This document shows, piece by piece, positions 49,690 through 60,699 of a stretch of 64,000 nucleotides of DNA (the stretch's first letter is position 1; each line of letters starts with the position of its first letter). Position numbers and translations under genes: made by a program. This DNA comes from Paragonimus skrjabini miyazakii (taxonomy: Eukaryota > Platyhelminthes > Trematoda > Plagiorchiida > Troglotrematidae): NCBI GenBank assembly GCA_014338405.1, contig JTDE01001561.1:31420-95419 (forward strand). The letters run 5' to 3'. Under the pieces are notes generated by a model, which was given only the letters and a program-made list of their open reading frames with translations, ran no database searches and was not told where the DNA came from.

Positions 49690-49724
49690 GATCATGCTGT
49701 TTCCGTTTCTGATTCGAAGTCTAG
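49690..49724 (+). repeat. Partial SINE, family A
   Basis: GATCATGCTGTTTCCGTTTC then TGATTCGAAGTC matches the 3' half of the family A copy at 57755 (GACATGCTGTTTCTGTCC... GGCTCGAATCC). The A-box half is missing. Confidence 0.45.
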
Positions 49725-50151
49725 CTTTTTCACGGTTGGATATCTCCTAGAATACAACACAAGTTCGGGACTTGAACAAGTAAATTCCGGTATTCCTACT
49801 CTACCTGAGACGTTGTAATAATATTCCCGTTTGGCTGTGTGCTGATACAAAGTAGAAAGTCGTACAGACAGTATATAAGCATTTCCATGATTACACTTAC
49901 TGCATACTTACTTATGAATGAGTGAGTAAAAACAGAGAAAGAAAAATAAGACAACACAGGCCGGTTGTTTTCCTGAGTGCAGCATGGTATTCTGGCACAT
50001 CGGCAGTATTTAGTGGCATCTGTTATTAATCCGCGTAGACAGGTAACATCCAAACGTTGAACCACTCCGAATTGATGTGTACATTGGATAAAATAGCTTC
50101 TCAGAATCACGAAAATACTACAGATGAAGAAGCGAGTGGTAGTTGAATGTT

Positions 50152-50171
50152 TATATATATATATATATATA
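50152..50171. repeat. (TA)n microsatellite
   Basis: Ten uninterrupted TA/AT units. Confidence 0.95.
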
Positions 50172-50743
50172 CAGTACAAACTAGAAGAAACAGACCGAGA
50201 AGCATGAAGTATAAAGTTCAACAGAAAAAAGTTGCTCAGTCAGATGATAACCTATACTAAAATTATTACATTAATTCCAACCCAGGAAACCACACAAAAC
50301 ATTTAAGGTATGTTGTACCATTAAGACTGAATATAGCAAATCATAATTAGTTAACTTTCCTGAACCTGAGCACGTAGTTTATCAGATGGCTAAGGTCGCT
50401 GTTCTTGATTTATGATAAAATGCAGTTTTTATTGCATTCAGCTTAGTAGGCGTCTCTTTATTGACGGTTTATTGTGGATGCACCCATAACATTATTTTCC
50501 ACACCATGTCTAAATTCACCACTACAGACCTACATTTAGACTAATTTCACAACACTGGTTTCGGTCACATTCAGCTGGTCGTTCGGATCAGGGCAGCAAT
50601 CTTGTATGGTAGAAGATCTACACGACAAAATGATTGACTCACATTCTGATGATACGGTTTCTACTAACCGAAGTTCCGCTTTCCTGTTTTAGTTGTTGTT
50701 GCATCGGACACTAAGAAATTTACTTAATGGTCATTCCATATAT

Positions 50744-50760
50744 GTATATATATATATATA
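50744..50760. repeat. (TA)n microsatellite
   Basis: About eight TA units preceded by TATATG. Confidence 0.95.
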
Positions 50761-50886
50761 CCATACCCAATCAAGTAGACTGATAATCAAACTGACTGCA
50801 TGCTTAAATATTCTGATGTTCAACTTCAGCAAATGCTGCCAAAAGAATTTCAGATATCGTAAGTTTGCTAGAGTCCAGAGTTTCAG

Positions 50887-51056
50887 GCTCTAAACCTATG
50901 CGGACAGAACCCCCAATTTTTGATGAGCGGGCTTTTCCAGATTGCCATTCATTTAGATGCACAGATCAACACTACCACAAGCAGTTGATATATCTGCCAT
51001 CTGATAGTCAACCAAGTGGTAACAGTCCAAGGATCTATCAGAAATATGTCATTTAA
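50887..51056 (+). CDS. Candidate terminal exon of group 2, unrecognised
   Basis: Acceptor GAGTTTCAG at 50886 (pyrimidine tract only moderate); the exon begins in phase 1 and ends with TAA at 51054-51056. The peptide is polar and well mixed: PMRTEPPIFDERAFPDCHSF, TDQHYHKQLIYLPSDSQPSG, ending IYQKYVI. An AATAAA hexamer follows 52 bp after the stop (51108-51113). Phase is compatible with a preceding exon ending in phase 1, such as 38073-38217. No family is recognised. Confidence 0.48.
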
Positions 51057-52161
51057 TACGGAGTTGATGAATGAGTGTAGTGAATCCATCCGGAGTAGAC
51101 ACGAAGGAATAAAACACCATATCTGTTATTGATTCTGTACGATCCAGGAATCGACTGGCAACGCGTTGTCTATACGGCCACGCTTCACTACCAAAAACAA
51201 TCGACTGATCAATGTCAATGAAACGAATGTTGAACATCAGATAACTTGATTAGGGATGATAAAGTGGCCCACCCAAATATCAAAGTTGGAGACAGCAGCG
51301 AAAGAGCAGCTAAAACATACAATAATAAAAAGTTGAATATAAAAGATCTCAACTGGGATTCCCCTTGGAAACGTCAAGTTTACAGAACCGGTAGGATGAA
51401 AAAAGCTTGGCGTCAGATGAACATTAAACAGTGTAACCAATGCAGTTCAGATTAATATAAATATCGGACCGAAAAATGGATTAGTATATAAAGTTAACTG
51501 CTTAATGGATAATAGAGCAAGTGGCGAAACTCATTAAACTGTCCATAAGTAAAATGCTTTCGCCACCAATAGAGAAACAACGTTCACGCGTTAAAACAAA
51601 ATAATAGACAAAGAGTCGCATCTCTTGACAAAATAGATGACGACGTCGGATATAAATAAAACATATATGAATAAAACATCATAGAGGAACTAGTTCGTCA
51701 AATGAAGAGACCCGATAGATTGATTATAACAGGTTGACATTATTTTTCTGGATGTAGAGTGGAAATGAAGCCTTCAAAATAGTAAAGTAGGAGAAAATAT
51801 TACGAGTCCGGTTACAAGTCGAGTCCAACTAATCATAGTCCAGCATGTCGATAACCAACAACCAGACAACCATAACACATCGACAAGCCATCGAATAACC
51901 ATAGAAGACTGCTGCTAACCAACACCCGCAATTTTACGCGGTCTGTGGCTTGTTGTCTCAGTCTAGACAGCCGTAGCTGTCTTTTACAGTTCTTCACTGG
52001 GTATAACTGGTGCAGTATCCTCTGCAAACAATACAATGATTACGGTCGAATCACTTGGTGAAACAACGACAATCAGCAACCGATCATCCACACGTTACTT
52101 GAGTTTAACACGACCACCTGAATTATTGTAGGTATCGTTTTAAACAATGCGTTATATTTAG
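51057..52161. other. No firm gene
   Basis: A minus-strand frame at 51049-51237 (with segments like GSEAWPYRQRVASRFLDRTE) and one at 51237-51440 with a hydrophobic stretch (YIQLFIIVCFSCSFAAV) look somewhat protein-like, but I find no matching splice sites. Near 51840-51930 the plus strand is rich in degenerate AACCA words. Confidence 0.4.
51108..51113 (+). terminator. Polyadenylation signal AATAAA
   Basis: Canonical hexamer shortly after the stop codon of the exon at 50887. Confidence 0.4.
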
Positions 52162-52397
52162 TTGTGCCTAAGACACAGCTCTGCTACTCGTCAGTGACAA
52201 CGTCACATGCACCAAAAGTCGACTCACACGACTGCCCAACGCCCTCACAGCCGCATGAAATATTGTGTTTATATCAACAAACTTCTTTCGACAACCAAAC
52301 ATCTCCGAAAATGTTTACAATGACTCAAGACCCGTACAACAAACGTTTTAAAGAAACCGAACAGAAACTAAACCTTGCGGCTGATTACTCTGGCTGA
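52162..52397 (+). CDS. Candidate exon, unrecognised
   Basis: A good acceptor (GCGTTATATTTAG at 52161) opens a phase-1 frame that runs to TGA at 52395. The peptide is Ser/Thr/Pro/Gln-rich in the middle (DSHDCPTPSQPHE) and charged at the end (NKRFKETEQKLNLAADYSG). Another open frame begins immediately after, in a different phase (LYPIRVAVNAEIHTATGAES), so a frame shift or a second exon is possible. No donor is evident. Confidence 0.35.
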
Positions 52398-53639
52398 ATC
52401 TTTATCCGATTCGGGTAGCGGTAAACGCTGAAATTCACACAGCGACTGGTGCAGAATCAGTACTACCGTTCCCGGCCTTAAATGGCGATCACATCCAAGA
52501 AGCCGGAAGATTATCAGGTTCATCTTTAGGATTCGGTACAGAGTTTCTCGTGATGCTTTTGTGAAAACATCACACAATGAATATTTTTATCAAACACTGA
52601 TTTGAAGAGGGACCTGTAAGAAAAGAACATGCGCTCGTAAAAGATCGCCACCAATTTTGACCCTCACACTGTGCTTTGCCGGTTACAATAGACTTAATTC
52701 TTTAGGTACATCACCTGCAACTTCTTAAGTGTGTTGTGAAATAGGGCGCCAGTAAACGGGTCGATGTCAGTCGAGACGTGCCCCACGCAGTTTGTGTATC
52801 AATGTCTGGAAATGGTTAACCAGATGATGATAATCTGAAAAAAGTTTAGGCGCCTCTAGCGAATTAAAGCTGCGGAGTCAGAGTTATGATAAACGGCTTT
52901 CATTCAAGATATTCTTTGATGTCGGTCGACGCACAGACTAGGGGCGGAGGTGTGGACGGCGTCTTTCTCTGTAAGGAAGATTTCTACTATATAGCAGTTA
53001 TTGGTATTGCCATCCAAAAACGCAGGTTATTTCGGTCGAAGTTTGTGAAGATTTTAATATTGCAGAATGGTTTGGTACCAGTAGCGTCCGTGAGACGTTC
53101 GGTATTTGGTAGGAAATTTTGACAGGATGTGCCCTGTGTTGTGGAGAATTTTTATGTTTCGGTACACTGTTGGTTTGAACATGAGTAATTTCATCTGACT
53201 ACGCATTTGTCTGTGACCGTTTGGTCATTGCCTGTCGTCAAGATGATCGAGGATCTTACGTTGCATAATCATCCTCGTGCTGGGGATCTTAATTCGTCTA
53301 ACCTTCAGATTCTGCACTGGTCGTCTGAACTGCGTTAAAACGTTATTCCAGTGTGAATAAATATTTAGGTTTTGAATAGCCTGTGATTCGCAGTACCATC
53401 AGCCTTGACCATATTCGTGTGATACACACCTTGCTAATGTCACGTTGGTGTATGACCACTTACTCAGGCGGATGGTGCTGGACGCTTGGTGATTTAGTTC
53501 ACTCCAATTTGAAAATCTCGTTCATCTAGAATCGGGTGTCTATGCTATCCAACGTATGAACAGTACTTAAATTACTTTGATGATCAACGTTTTACTCGAC
53601 GGTACCAATATCATGAGGTTGAAAAAAACTCTGGCCATG
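52398..53639. other. No supported gene
   Basis: Apart from the second frame at 52390-52563, nothing with splice or domain support is seen. Confidence 0.45.
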
Positions 53640-55345
53640 TGTTCGAGTTACCCCCCAACTTATGATTTCAAAACGATCGGACGAAATAGATGATCATCCA
53701 TCGATGTTACAGAGGGCGGCCTACGTTTTACCTCGACCGTTTGCCTTATCTTCTCAGTAAAACGCATTGAGTAACGATTCTGCCTGAACAGTTCTTGCAG
53801 AAAGTCTATCTCAACTTGCAGATTGCCAGTTATGTAGACCTTCAATGCCTTGCCATTATATATCGTATGAGGTTTCGTTTCTGATTTAACGGAACGAAAC
53901 TGACAAATTGGATGCACTGACCGTTACAGGTCTGTTTCTTGTGCAGTTTTGGATGGAGTGAAAAACCTTTTCCTCTTATCAAATCAGCTTGCAGAAAATT
54001 TACTTGGCCGTTGCCATTTGATTCTTTTGTGACTTTCCTACCGTAAACGGTCGAGTTAAAGGTTGGTATTATACTGTCCATGTTGAAAATATCATTGACG
54101 ACGCAAAATGTGTCAACTAGTTAGCGGTTATAAAATGTGAATTGTTCAATGACTACACTGTGGTCTACAATCTGCTAATAAAAAGTTCAGCTGAGAGAGA
54201 ACCCGGAGGACAGCCGAATTCTGCTACATTTTTCTGTCGGTAGACTTCATTAGTAACTAAACGTTAATAGGGCAGAGCATCAGCAGCTCTCTTCATTAAT
54301 TCCATGAGATGCTCACATGTCTGCTGTTATGTTCGGCTTGATCGTTTAGGTGGTCAACTGTCTTTTGTAAATTCACGTTCGCAGAGATGGAAGCGACATC
54401 AAATGACAACAATTTTTCAGGCTTGGACCCAGGATTATTTTGATGAACTGAAACGTGATCCGGGGACCATGCTTTGCCAGGTCTGACTTGATAGATTCCA
54501 GCAAACCGACGGACCGTTTGACCAGAAGTTGGTAGGGCGAGTTCCCCATATCTAAAATGGGTCTTAAAGGCAGACCTTCTTTGTGCACTTTGGGCAGACT
54601 TTATGATCTACAGAGTATCGTTCCAGTTTGACGGATGCAGTCAAAATTGGCCAGGTCATTGACCACGTTTTATCCGACTTACTCTTTTAGTTACCCTCTT
54701 TAGATGTACTCCAAAATATCAACCATTATACCGTTTATTTTAGATACACGATTAATATCGCTCACTGAAACAATTATCGATGCTTTTTCTTGCCCGGAAA
54801 GCATCATACGCTCTGGTTGTAAACAGTATTTGGTTAAGATCAGTTTTACTTGCGGTATATATTTATGATATTAACGGCACGAATAATCCAGCACTGATTT
54901 CGGTGTTTCTTCGTTTGAATCTGACAGTGGATTCAGCGCGAGTGACTGTTTGTACGCTTAAGCCACGCTGATTATCTTTACGACGTAGAAGACAAAAGTT
55001 AGACACTGGTGATATTACCTCAGGCAGAATATTGTTCATATTCAAGAAGGGAAAGGCGTAAAAATAGCACTCATGTTTACTTAGGAATTCGTAGCATTAT
55101 TTCACGATATTTCTAATGCTGATCGTTGTGCAGGTCATTAGCATCCGATTTTCCAACCCTCACGTTTACGTTTGTAAGAGGTTTGTGCGCACACGAGCCC
55201 GCAATCGACCAAACACAACTTGAAACAATATTTGCATAACGACTAACAAACATAGCCCGTAAACACTTATGGTCAATTCTCTTACTCACCCTGGCTACTG
55301 TTCTCAAAGTTATAGTGTTGCAATTAGTCTGAAGATCAAACACAA
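53640..55345 (-). mobile_element. Second Penelope-like element, older copy of the same family
   Basis: Minus-strand order: N-terminal region (55045-54863, ILPEVISPVSNFCLLRRKD, aligning with ILLEAFSLGPKFCCPRRKT of the 38833 copy); RT block PKVHKEGLPLRPILDMGNSP (54588 onward); post-catalytic and tail region (54081-53660: GQVNFLQADLIRGKG, QFVSFVPLNQKRNLIRY, EIDFLQELFRQNRYSMRF). Immediately upstream of the N-terminal region, 55090-55345 on the plus strand carries a diverged copy of the element's 3' end (VISIRFSNPHVYVCKRFVRT and the terminal AAGATCAAACAC word), again inverted. The downstream endonuclease end was not found. Multiple stops; inactive. Confidence 0.85.
55090..55345 (+). repeat. Inverted upstream PLE end of the second copy
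   Basis: It aligns with 41085-41335 of the first element: the coding part (GATCGTTGTGCAGGTCATTA versus GATCGTTGCCAAGGCCATTA), then the tail (GTTGCAATTAGTCTGAAGAT versus GTTGTAATTGGTCTGATGAT). Confidence 0.8.
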
Positions 55346-56234
55346 AAATCAAATATTACACCTCACATTGTTGTTCCAACAACTTGCTTTGATCAGACAC
55401 ACAAACCTTGGATAGATTGGCACCATATGTAAAACGTTGGTAGCAAAGATGTATTCATTTATGACACGTTTCGAAATGAACCTTTTAATAGAAAGTTGAA
55501 GTCAGTCCATAAGGATTTGATATTGAATCGCATTTTCCTATTCAGATGATACGAGGAAGTTGCTGAACATGAAGTCCTAAACGGTATATTTTTTGACATA
55601 GTTCAACGGGTTGGCTATGTTCATTCCTTTGGTTCTATACCTTACTATTGCGCCAACTAGATGTCAAAATCCAGAAGGCAGGTAGTCTCAAAAACAAGGT
55701 TTATTTAGTTAGTTAACGACTAAACAGCAGGGCACAATTTAACCCATGCTTTCGAGGTGCTAGTTATGCGATCGTGAAGGAGCATTCAGTACGAACCCAC
55801 GAAAACAAACCAAGAAGTCATAAGCAGATAAATTATTGCAAATCTTCATGTTCGAAAACTTTTTATCAGTTGAACTATATTTCGTGCACAGTGCGACACT
55901 AGGGCACCACCATTGATGTAAGTGGCTTTCATGAGACATACACAAGTGATAACACAAACATGTACCTTGGTATCGGAAAAGTAAGTCTGTCACTATCAAA
56001 ACTGAACTCAATAGCAGTATACTGACAGAATTTGGTACAACAATACTGATTACTATCCCACCCTCCTAGTTACATTTACTGATTTATAGTATGAAAAACC
56101 GTGTGGTGGATGAAGTAAGTTCTTGTTCGCGTACACATATTCATAAATGAGATGACAATCAACAAATGCCGGAATCTAGCCCTTAGTCGACACATAATTG
56201 CAGGAAAACAGAAGAAACGTATCTCATTTTTCAG
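55346..56234. other. No feature seen
   Basis: Only short frames. It ends with the acceptor ACGTATCTCATTTTTCAG (56234). Confidence 0.5.
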
Positions 56235-56342
56235 GATGTTGGACTCGAATGCGTATTTCCTACCTAAGACTGCATACATGTATTTGTACGCGTTGATGAT
56301 CTACGGCGCTAGCTCGAGCGACCCTACTATCGTTTCTTCAAG
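56235..56342 (+). CDS. Gene 3 exon 1 (as seen), unrecognised
   Basis: Strong acceptor (CTCATTTTTCAG) and good donor (TTCAAG then GTATTT). 108 nt, phase 2 at both ends; the other two frames contain stops. Peptide MLDSNAYFLPKTAYMYLYAL followed by MIYGASSSDPTIVSS: an aromatic, mildly hydrophobic segment then a Ser-rich one. Earlier exons are expected upstream but were not identified. Confidence 0.6.
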
Positions 56343-56424
56343 GTATTTCGAAGGAAGGACCTTTTCTACACCGCTGATCATGAGAATATTCAGCTCATGA
56401 TTATTACCGTCTTTTAAAAGTCAG

Positions 56425-56580
56425 CTCGTTTCAAGAGGATTTGGAAAACAACCGACGCCATTCCATACAGTGCGGCCAAGCTGCTAGTCGCTTCTCAATC
56501 GACCCGACTCACTACGCTGTGAATAGCAGACGCTATCGTCTTGCCTTCAAAGCAAACATACATAATAGCGCAGTCACAGG
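56425..56580 (+). CDS. Gene 3 exon 2, unrecognised
   Basis: Acceptor TTTTAAAAGTCAG at 56424, consensus donor CACAGG then GTGAGT at 56580/56581. 156 nt, phase 2 to phase 2, joining exon 1 in frame (AG plus C gives Ser). Intron 1 is 82 nt. The peptide includes FQEDLENNRRHSIQCGQAAS and DPTHYAVNSRRYRLAFKANI. The frame is open without stops and its content is clearly protein-like. Confidence 0.65.
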
Positions 56581-56642
56581 GTGAGTCGGCCAAATGTACT
56601 ACAAAAGAGATGAACTTTTCTACATATCTCGGTTTGTTTTAG

Positions 56643-56783
56643 CCTCATAAACGTAGAAACAGGAAAACGTTGTACGAAACCCGAAAGCCTCCCAAACAGT
56701 TTCACATTACATCAAGAAATCGCAGCCTTGAACATTTCTGAAAAGGCATTCATTTCATTTCCTTGCTTCCCGCGTCCCACCAG
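56643..56783 (+). CDS. Gene 3 exon 3, unrecognised
   Basis: Acceptor TCGGTTTGTTTTAG at 56642, donor CCACCAG then GTCAGT at 56783/56784. 141 nt, phase 2 to phase 2. Intron 2 is 62 nt. The peptide includes LINVETGKRCTKPESLPNSF and EIAALNISEKAFISFPCFP. The run of alternating hydrophobic residues suggests beta structure, possibly an extracellular or C2-like fold; that is a guess. Confidence 0.65.
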
Positions 56784-56947
56784 GTCAGTTTTCTATTAAG
56801 TAGTGTGCTCGCTTCCGAACTGTTTTACATTCGTCTGCTTCCGTCCGTTGTAGATTAAGTCTCGAACACTATGCGTGCAGTCTATGTGTCCCTTACACTT
56901 AAGACATGAATAAGCAAATATCTTAAAAAGTTTTCCTCCCGTTTCAG

Positions 56948-57075
56948 CACCACGCTCACTTGACAGACCACTGGCGGCTGCCGGCATTAGTGTTCTTCTA
57001 CCTGCGATGCCTGGGAATTCCGAAACCAGTCGGTATCTTATCGCATGTGAACTGGTGTGGCATGAACCGGACCGA
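56948..57075 (+). CDS. Gene 3 exon, unrecognised
   Basis: A very strong acceptor (GTTTTCCTCCCGTTTCAG at 56947). Read in phase 1 the peptide is SLDRPLAAAGISVLLPAMPG then NSETSRYLIACELVWHEPDR, ending at a donor CGA then GTATAA (57075/57076). The phase at the start does not match the phase-2 end of exon 3, so a small exon probably lies between; a strong acceptor at 56853 (CCGTCCGTTGTAG) could begin it. Another frame is also open through here and would read straight on to 57286, so the frame choice rests on composition and splice sites. Confidence 0.55.
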
Positions 57076-57117
57076 GTATAAGGTAGCTGGCCGCAGTTAT
57101 CGTAACGTAGGCCGAAG

Positions 57118-57414
57118 GTTTGTGTTTGCATTACCAATCTGGACAGTGTGCCTGTTGCACGTTTGTCTGACGTCCGCTCGACTCACACGACCGAGTTTAT
57201 TTGTTGGCACCTTTATTGGCCTATCGGCGCCAACGACGCCGCAGACAATTCCCACTCGTTTGAGGTGTCGATGGTTGAATCCTTAGCCATCCTGCTTACT
57301 ACTGTGTATCAGTGTAAAGCAGCGCTACGCAAGACGTGTAGTAACGTTTATTTACCGTATTTCGGGCCCCATACTTATTCGTATTTTTTGGTGGTGGCAC
57401 ATTCCTTAACTTAG
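57118..57414 (+). CDS. Gene 3 last exon seen, unrecognised
   Basis: If joined after a 42-nt intron (57076-57117), the frame continues in phase 0: VCVCITNLDSVPVARLSDVR, then TTEFICWHLYWPIGANDAAD, then FEVSMVESLAILLTTVYQ. Beyond about 57310 the composition falls off, and the frame runs to TAG at 57412-57414; the exon may really end at an unseen donor near 57305-57340. The GC content of 56940-57380 is higher than its surroundings. No AATAAA was seen close downstream. Confidence 0.52.
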   Translation, partial: VCVCITNLDSVPVARLSDVRSTHTTEFICWHLYWPIGANDAADNSHSFEVSMVESLAILLTTVYQCKAALRKTCSNVYLPYFGPHTYSYFLVVAHSLT

Positions 57415-57439
57415 ACGACACCCAATTATGAAAAATCTG

Positions 57440-57510
57440 GGCCTTGGTTGGATTCGAACCAGTGACTGGAACATGCTCAGAAGCGACACTCTATCAGCTG
57501 GGCTATGAAA
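57440..57510 (-). repeat. tRNA-derived SINE, family A
   Basis: On the minus strand: A box TAGCCCAGCTGATAGAGTG, then GCATGTTCCAGTCACTGG, and a near-perfect B box GGTTCGAATCC. The best-preserved promoter boxes of the set. Confidence 0.65.
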
Positions 57511-57754
57511 TCACACTGAGAGTTCACAGTTTCTTATTAGGATTCAGTTTCCAGCCAAATCCATTATGTAATGTAGAATCCACCCATAAGTGGTACAGCT
57601 TCACTGCTCATCTGTAGTGTTGTTGAATTCTAACGTGAACTGTTGAAAAACACTGCTCGGGCAATCAGTCTGCTGAGTCATTTGGTGGATTCTATAAGGC
57701 CCCGTGGATTGGGCAAAGGACTGAGTCCAGATGTGAAATTTTTCAGATCCTAGT

Positions 57755-57832
57755 GTGGCTTTGTAGTTCAGCTGGCAGACCTTTTGGAGCGTTTGGACAT
57801 GCTGTTTCTGTCCTTGGCTCGAATCCGGCCGA
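57755..57832 (+). repeat. tRNA-derived SINE, family A
   Basis: A box TAGTTCAGCTGGCAGACC, internal GGACATGCTGTTTCTGTCC, B box GGCTCGAATCC. Opposite orientation to the copy 250 bp to the left. Confidence 0.65.
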
Positions 57833-60699
57833 ATTTTCAGAATTATTTCAATTAGGTCTCATCCAGGTTATTTGTAATTTCCTTTTGTTTTTGGTTCGTA
57901 TTGCATATTACTTGGACTTATTAATTTAGTGCAGTTACACACCAAACCATTAAGCGAGGCGGTTTCTCTGCAAGGCTGACGCAACACACATGACGTGGCA
58001 GAAGAAAGAGGGTTCGGAATCCTCCTAAATTTGCTCTGGAATTGGTCATCTGGGTGTCTTTCTAGAAGAATTATATACAATACATCCTTCGCATACCATG
58101 CTTTAGGTACAGGTTGGATTTACTGCATCCTGACGTTCGACGAGATTGCGTCAGAATGTGTCGGTAGGTGGAGGATTAATGAATGTTCAATCGCAATTCA
58201 GAGCGCACCATAAAAGTAGTACTATTAATAAATGTTAACTTATTGTACCAGGAAAACTTGAACTTCTCTCCATTATGAAACGGTAGATACACCAAACGTA
58301 TAGCAGTGGTAGGCTACTTAGATTTTAAATGAGGCAGATGATAAACTCAAACAGCAGCTACTGTGTTACCATTTACAATTGTAGCAAAAATATCTGCATT
58401 ATAAAATAAGCGATTGTTGATACAAGCAAAACAACGTCATGAGAAAGTTTTGTAATAAAGTAAATCATGCTGATTGGTGGTATGTTTAAAACCAAAAATA
58501 TCATACCTAGTTCTGTTCCCATTTTAAAACTCTAGTACCCATGTTTCACCGGACCCATGGACCTTTATTGCTGAGTGTAAACCTTATGGTTGCACGACTG
58601 TCCTTCGGTTGTTTCGGTCACTACATAACTGATAAGTACTTCTCTGTTTAATAACGTATACTTCTTAAGCTTATTTACAAGGCTTAATGACATTGCGTAT
58701 ATTGATTATGAGCTGAAATTGCCTGAATATGATGGCACAACTCTGGGCCATTGGTTTTGCTGAAGAGTAGCTGCTTCTCTTACTCAGCGAATAACCTCCT
58801 TGCAAATAAAATTTTCAAGCGTGGTGTAATCCTTTCCGTTAGATGTTACAACAGCGGATGAGGAAGTACCGAAGTGTAATTTTTGTAATTTCCTTTATAC
58901 TTTCTTGAAAGGCTTAATCGAAATATGCGCTGGAAAACAGGGGCAAAGGTTTGCGAAATTTATATAACTCTGTTGATCTGAAAGATTATTCCGTATCTCC
59001 ACTATTACGGCATGCGAGAGGTCTTTCTGGTTTTGTTCATGCTCGATTATGCTATTCTCAAACGAATGTGGTCTTAAAATCTGTCATCAACCGTAACACA
59101 GACGCTGATTGCCACAGCTGTTGAAAATTTGACCCACAGACAGGCGTTTCTCTGTGATGCGGTTCGTAGTCCCATAAGTTGTCAGGAGAGGGAATAAGAA
59201 TGTTGGTCCTCAATCCCTGGCCATGTGGGTTTCGAGTAACTGCTTGTTTTGGACGATCTGTCGGTGAAAAAAGATAATAGTAGTAAACAAAAATTTCTTC
59301 ATTGGAGCTACTGACATACAGTCGTTTCAGCAACAAAAATTAAAGCGCACTGAAGCACAATTCTGTCAGATAGTCACATTTGCTTACTTACAGGACAAGG
59401 CAATAATGGTAGTTGGAAAACTGTTATCGCGGGTAAGCAATTTTCTCTCATGGATGTGCAGATCGAGTACGGGTTGAAACCTATCAACTGATTCAGCCGA
59501 AACTATAGAAACGAGCGTTATGTTCCTGTGGAGGACAAATCCTTACTGTGAATTTGTTTTGTCTGCACAGTCGCCTACTCCATGACAGTTTTAGCAAATG
59601 ACCACTTTGACGTTCATCATTGCTCAGTAGTGTAAATATGCTGGTAGATGACCCGAGGTGTACATTAGTTTGTTGGTTACAGTATGTTTCCTTTGAGATG
59701 TCTGCAGTTCACTTCGAAGTGACCTATGTCCGTTAGTCCCTCTGAGTATGAGATTTTTATGGGCCCCATACTTCTGTTAATCCGTCACTGAACCCCATCA
59801 GTAAGTGTCTAATCATACTTGAGACAAGGTTAACAGGCTTATATGTTGGTTGCCTTGTGTGGGCGAAGTACGCAGACGTGAAAAACACTTCACCGCGAAG
59901 TGCTCCACAAATGGATAGATGTGATCTCACTTTTCGGAATACGCACTAACTTCTCAGCGGCACTGGTGGACTGAGGATATCTCGATCCAGTGAGCAGATA
60001 TCGACGCTCCACTTTTTCAGCGTCTTCAAATTTTTCAACAGGTGCCACTTCCACTTATCAAAGCTGCCAGATTGAAATCCGCAGTTATATCCGACGTAAC
60101 AAACTTTCGACTAATGCGAATATTAATCAAAAATAATCAAAGCATGATATGTATTCAAGAATGAAGCACAACAATCTGTATGTAATCCTCGTCAGGTCTC
60201 ATAAGTTATTGATCAGGGTGTCCAAGCTGGTGGCCACGATTGCGCTTTATGTATATATTGATCATGATTCTTAGAAATAACTCACAAATCAGAATTCAGT
60301 TTCAGTCATCAGCAAGTCAGACGGGCCAATGGTTTCATTTTCTCAATTTCCAAATAACCGGAATGTACATCATCTAATACAACAAATCGTAACATGAAAG
60401 GAATAATAACTCTAGCGCCAAGGCACAATGATCTATTAGGAGTTTGGGAAAGCTCACCTTGACGTTCGCAGGATTCAAGAAATCTCCTCCGGACATCGCA
60501 GTTTTAGACATTGCTTAATGGTGTCAAGATTGCGTAATAATATTTTCGAGCATCACGAATCAAATCAAAACGCAAAAATAGAAGTCATTGAGTTGATAAA
60601 CAATCTGAGTCATTAACCGCTCCGAAGTCAGCACACTGAGATACTTAGTTAGCACAAATAATGATTTTCTTATTAGGATGCTGGACATTTTATCGATGT
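57833..60699. other. No feature seen
   Basis: A 92-codon minus-strand frame (59058-59336) lacks domain support. It could hold the decayed remainder of the gypsy element, whose integrase would lie here on the minus strand, but none was recognised. Confidence 0.45.

Larger units (their letters stand above)
49725..50886. other. No gene; two TA microsatellites
   Basis: TA repeats lie at 50152-50171 and 50744-50760. A 141-codon minus-strand frame (49796-50221) spans the first microsatellite and contains an IYIYIYI run; it is judged non-coding. Confidence 0.55.

Noticed and set aside
49796..50221. 141-codon minus-strand frame
   Set aside because: It crosses a TA microsatellite (encoding an Ile-Tyr run) and has no splice or domain support.
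51237..51440. Minus-strand membrane protein exon
   Set aside because: It has a hydrophobic stretch, but no splice sites, and the plus strand is equally open.
57440..57510. Functional tRNA gene
   Set aside because: A and B boxes are good, but acceptor, D-stem and anticodon-stem pairing do not form a full cloverleaf by eye, and related degenerate copies exist, so a SINE fits better.
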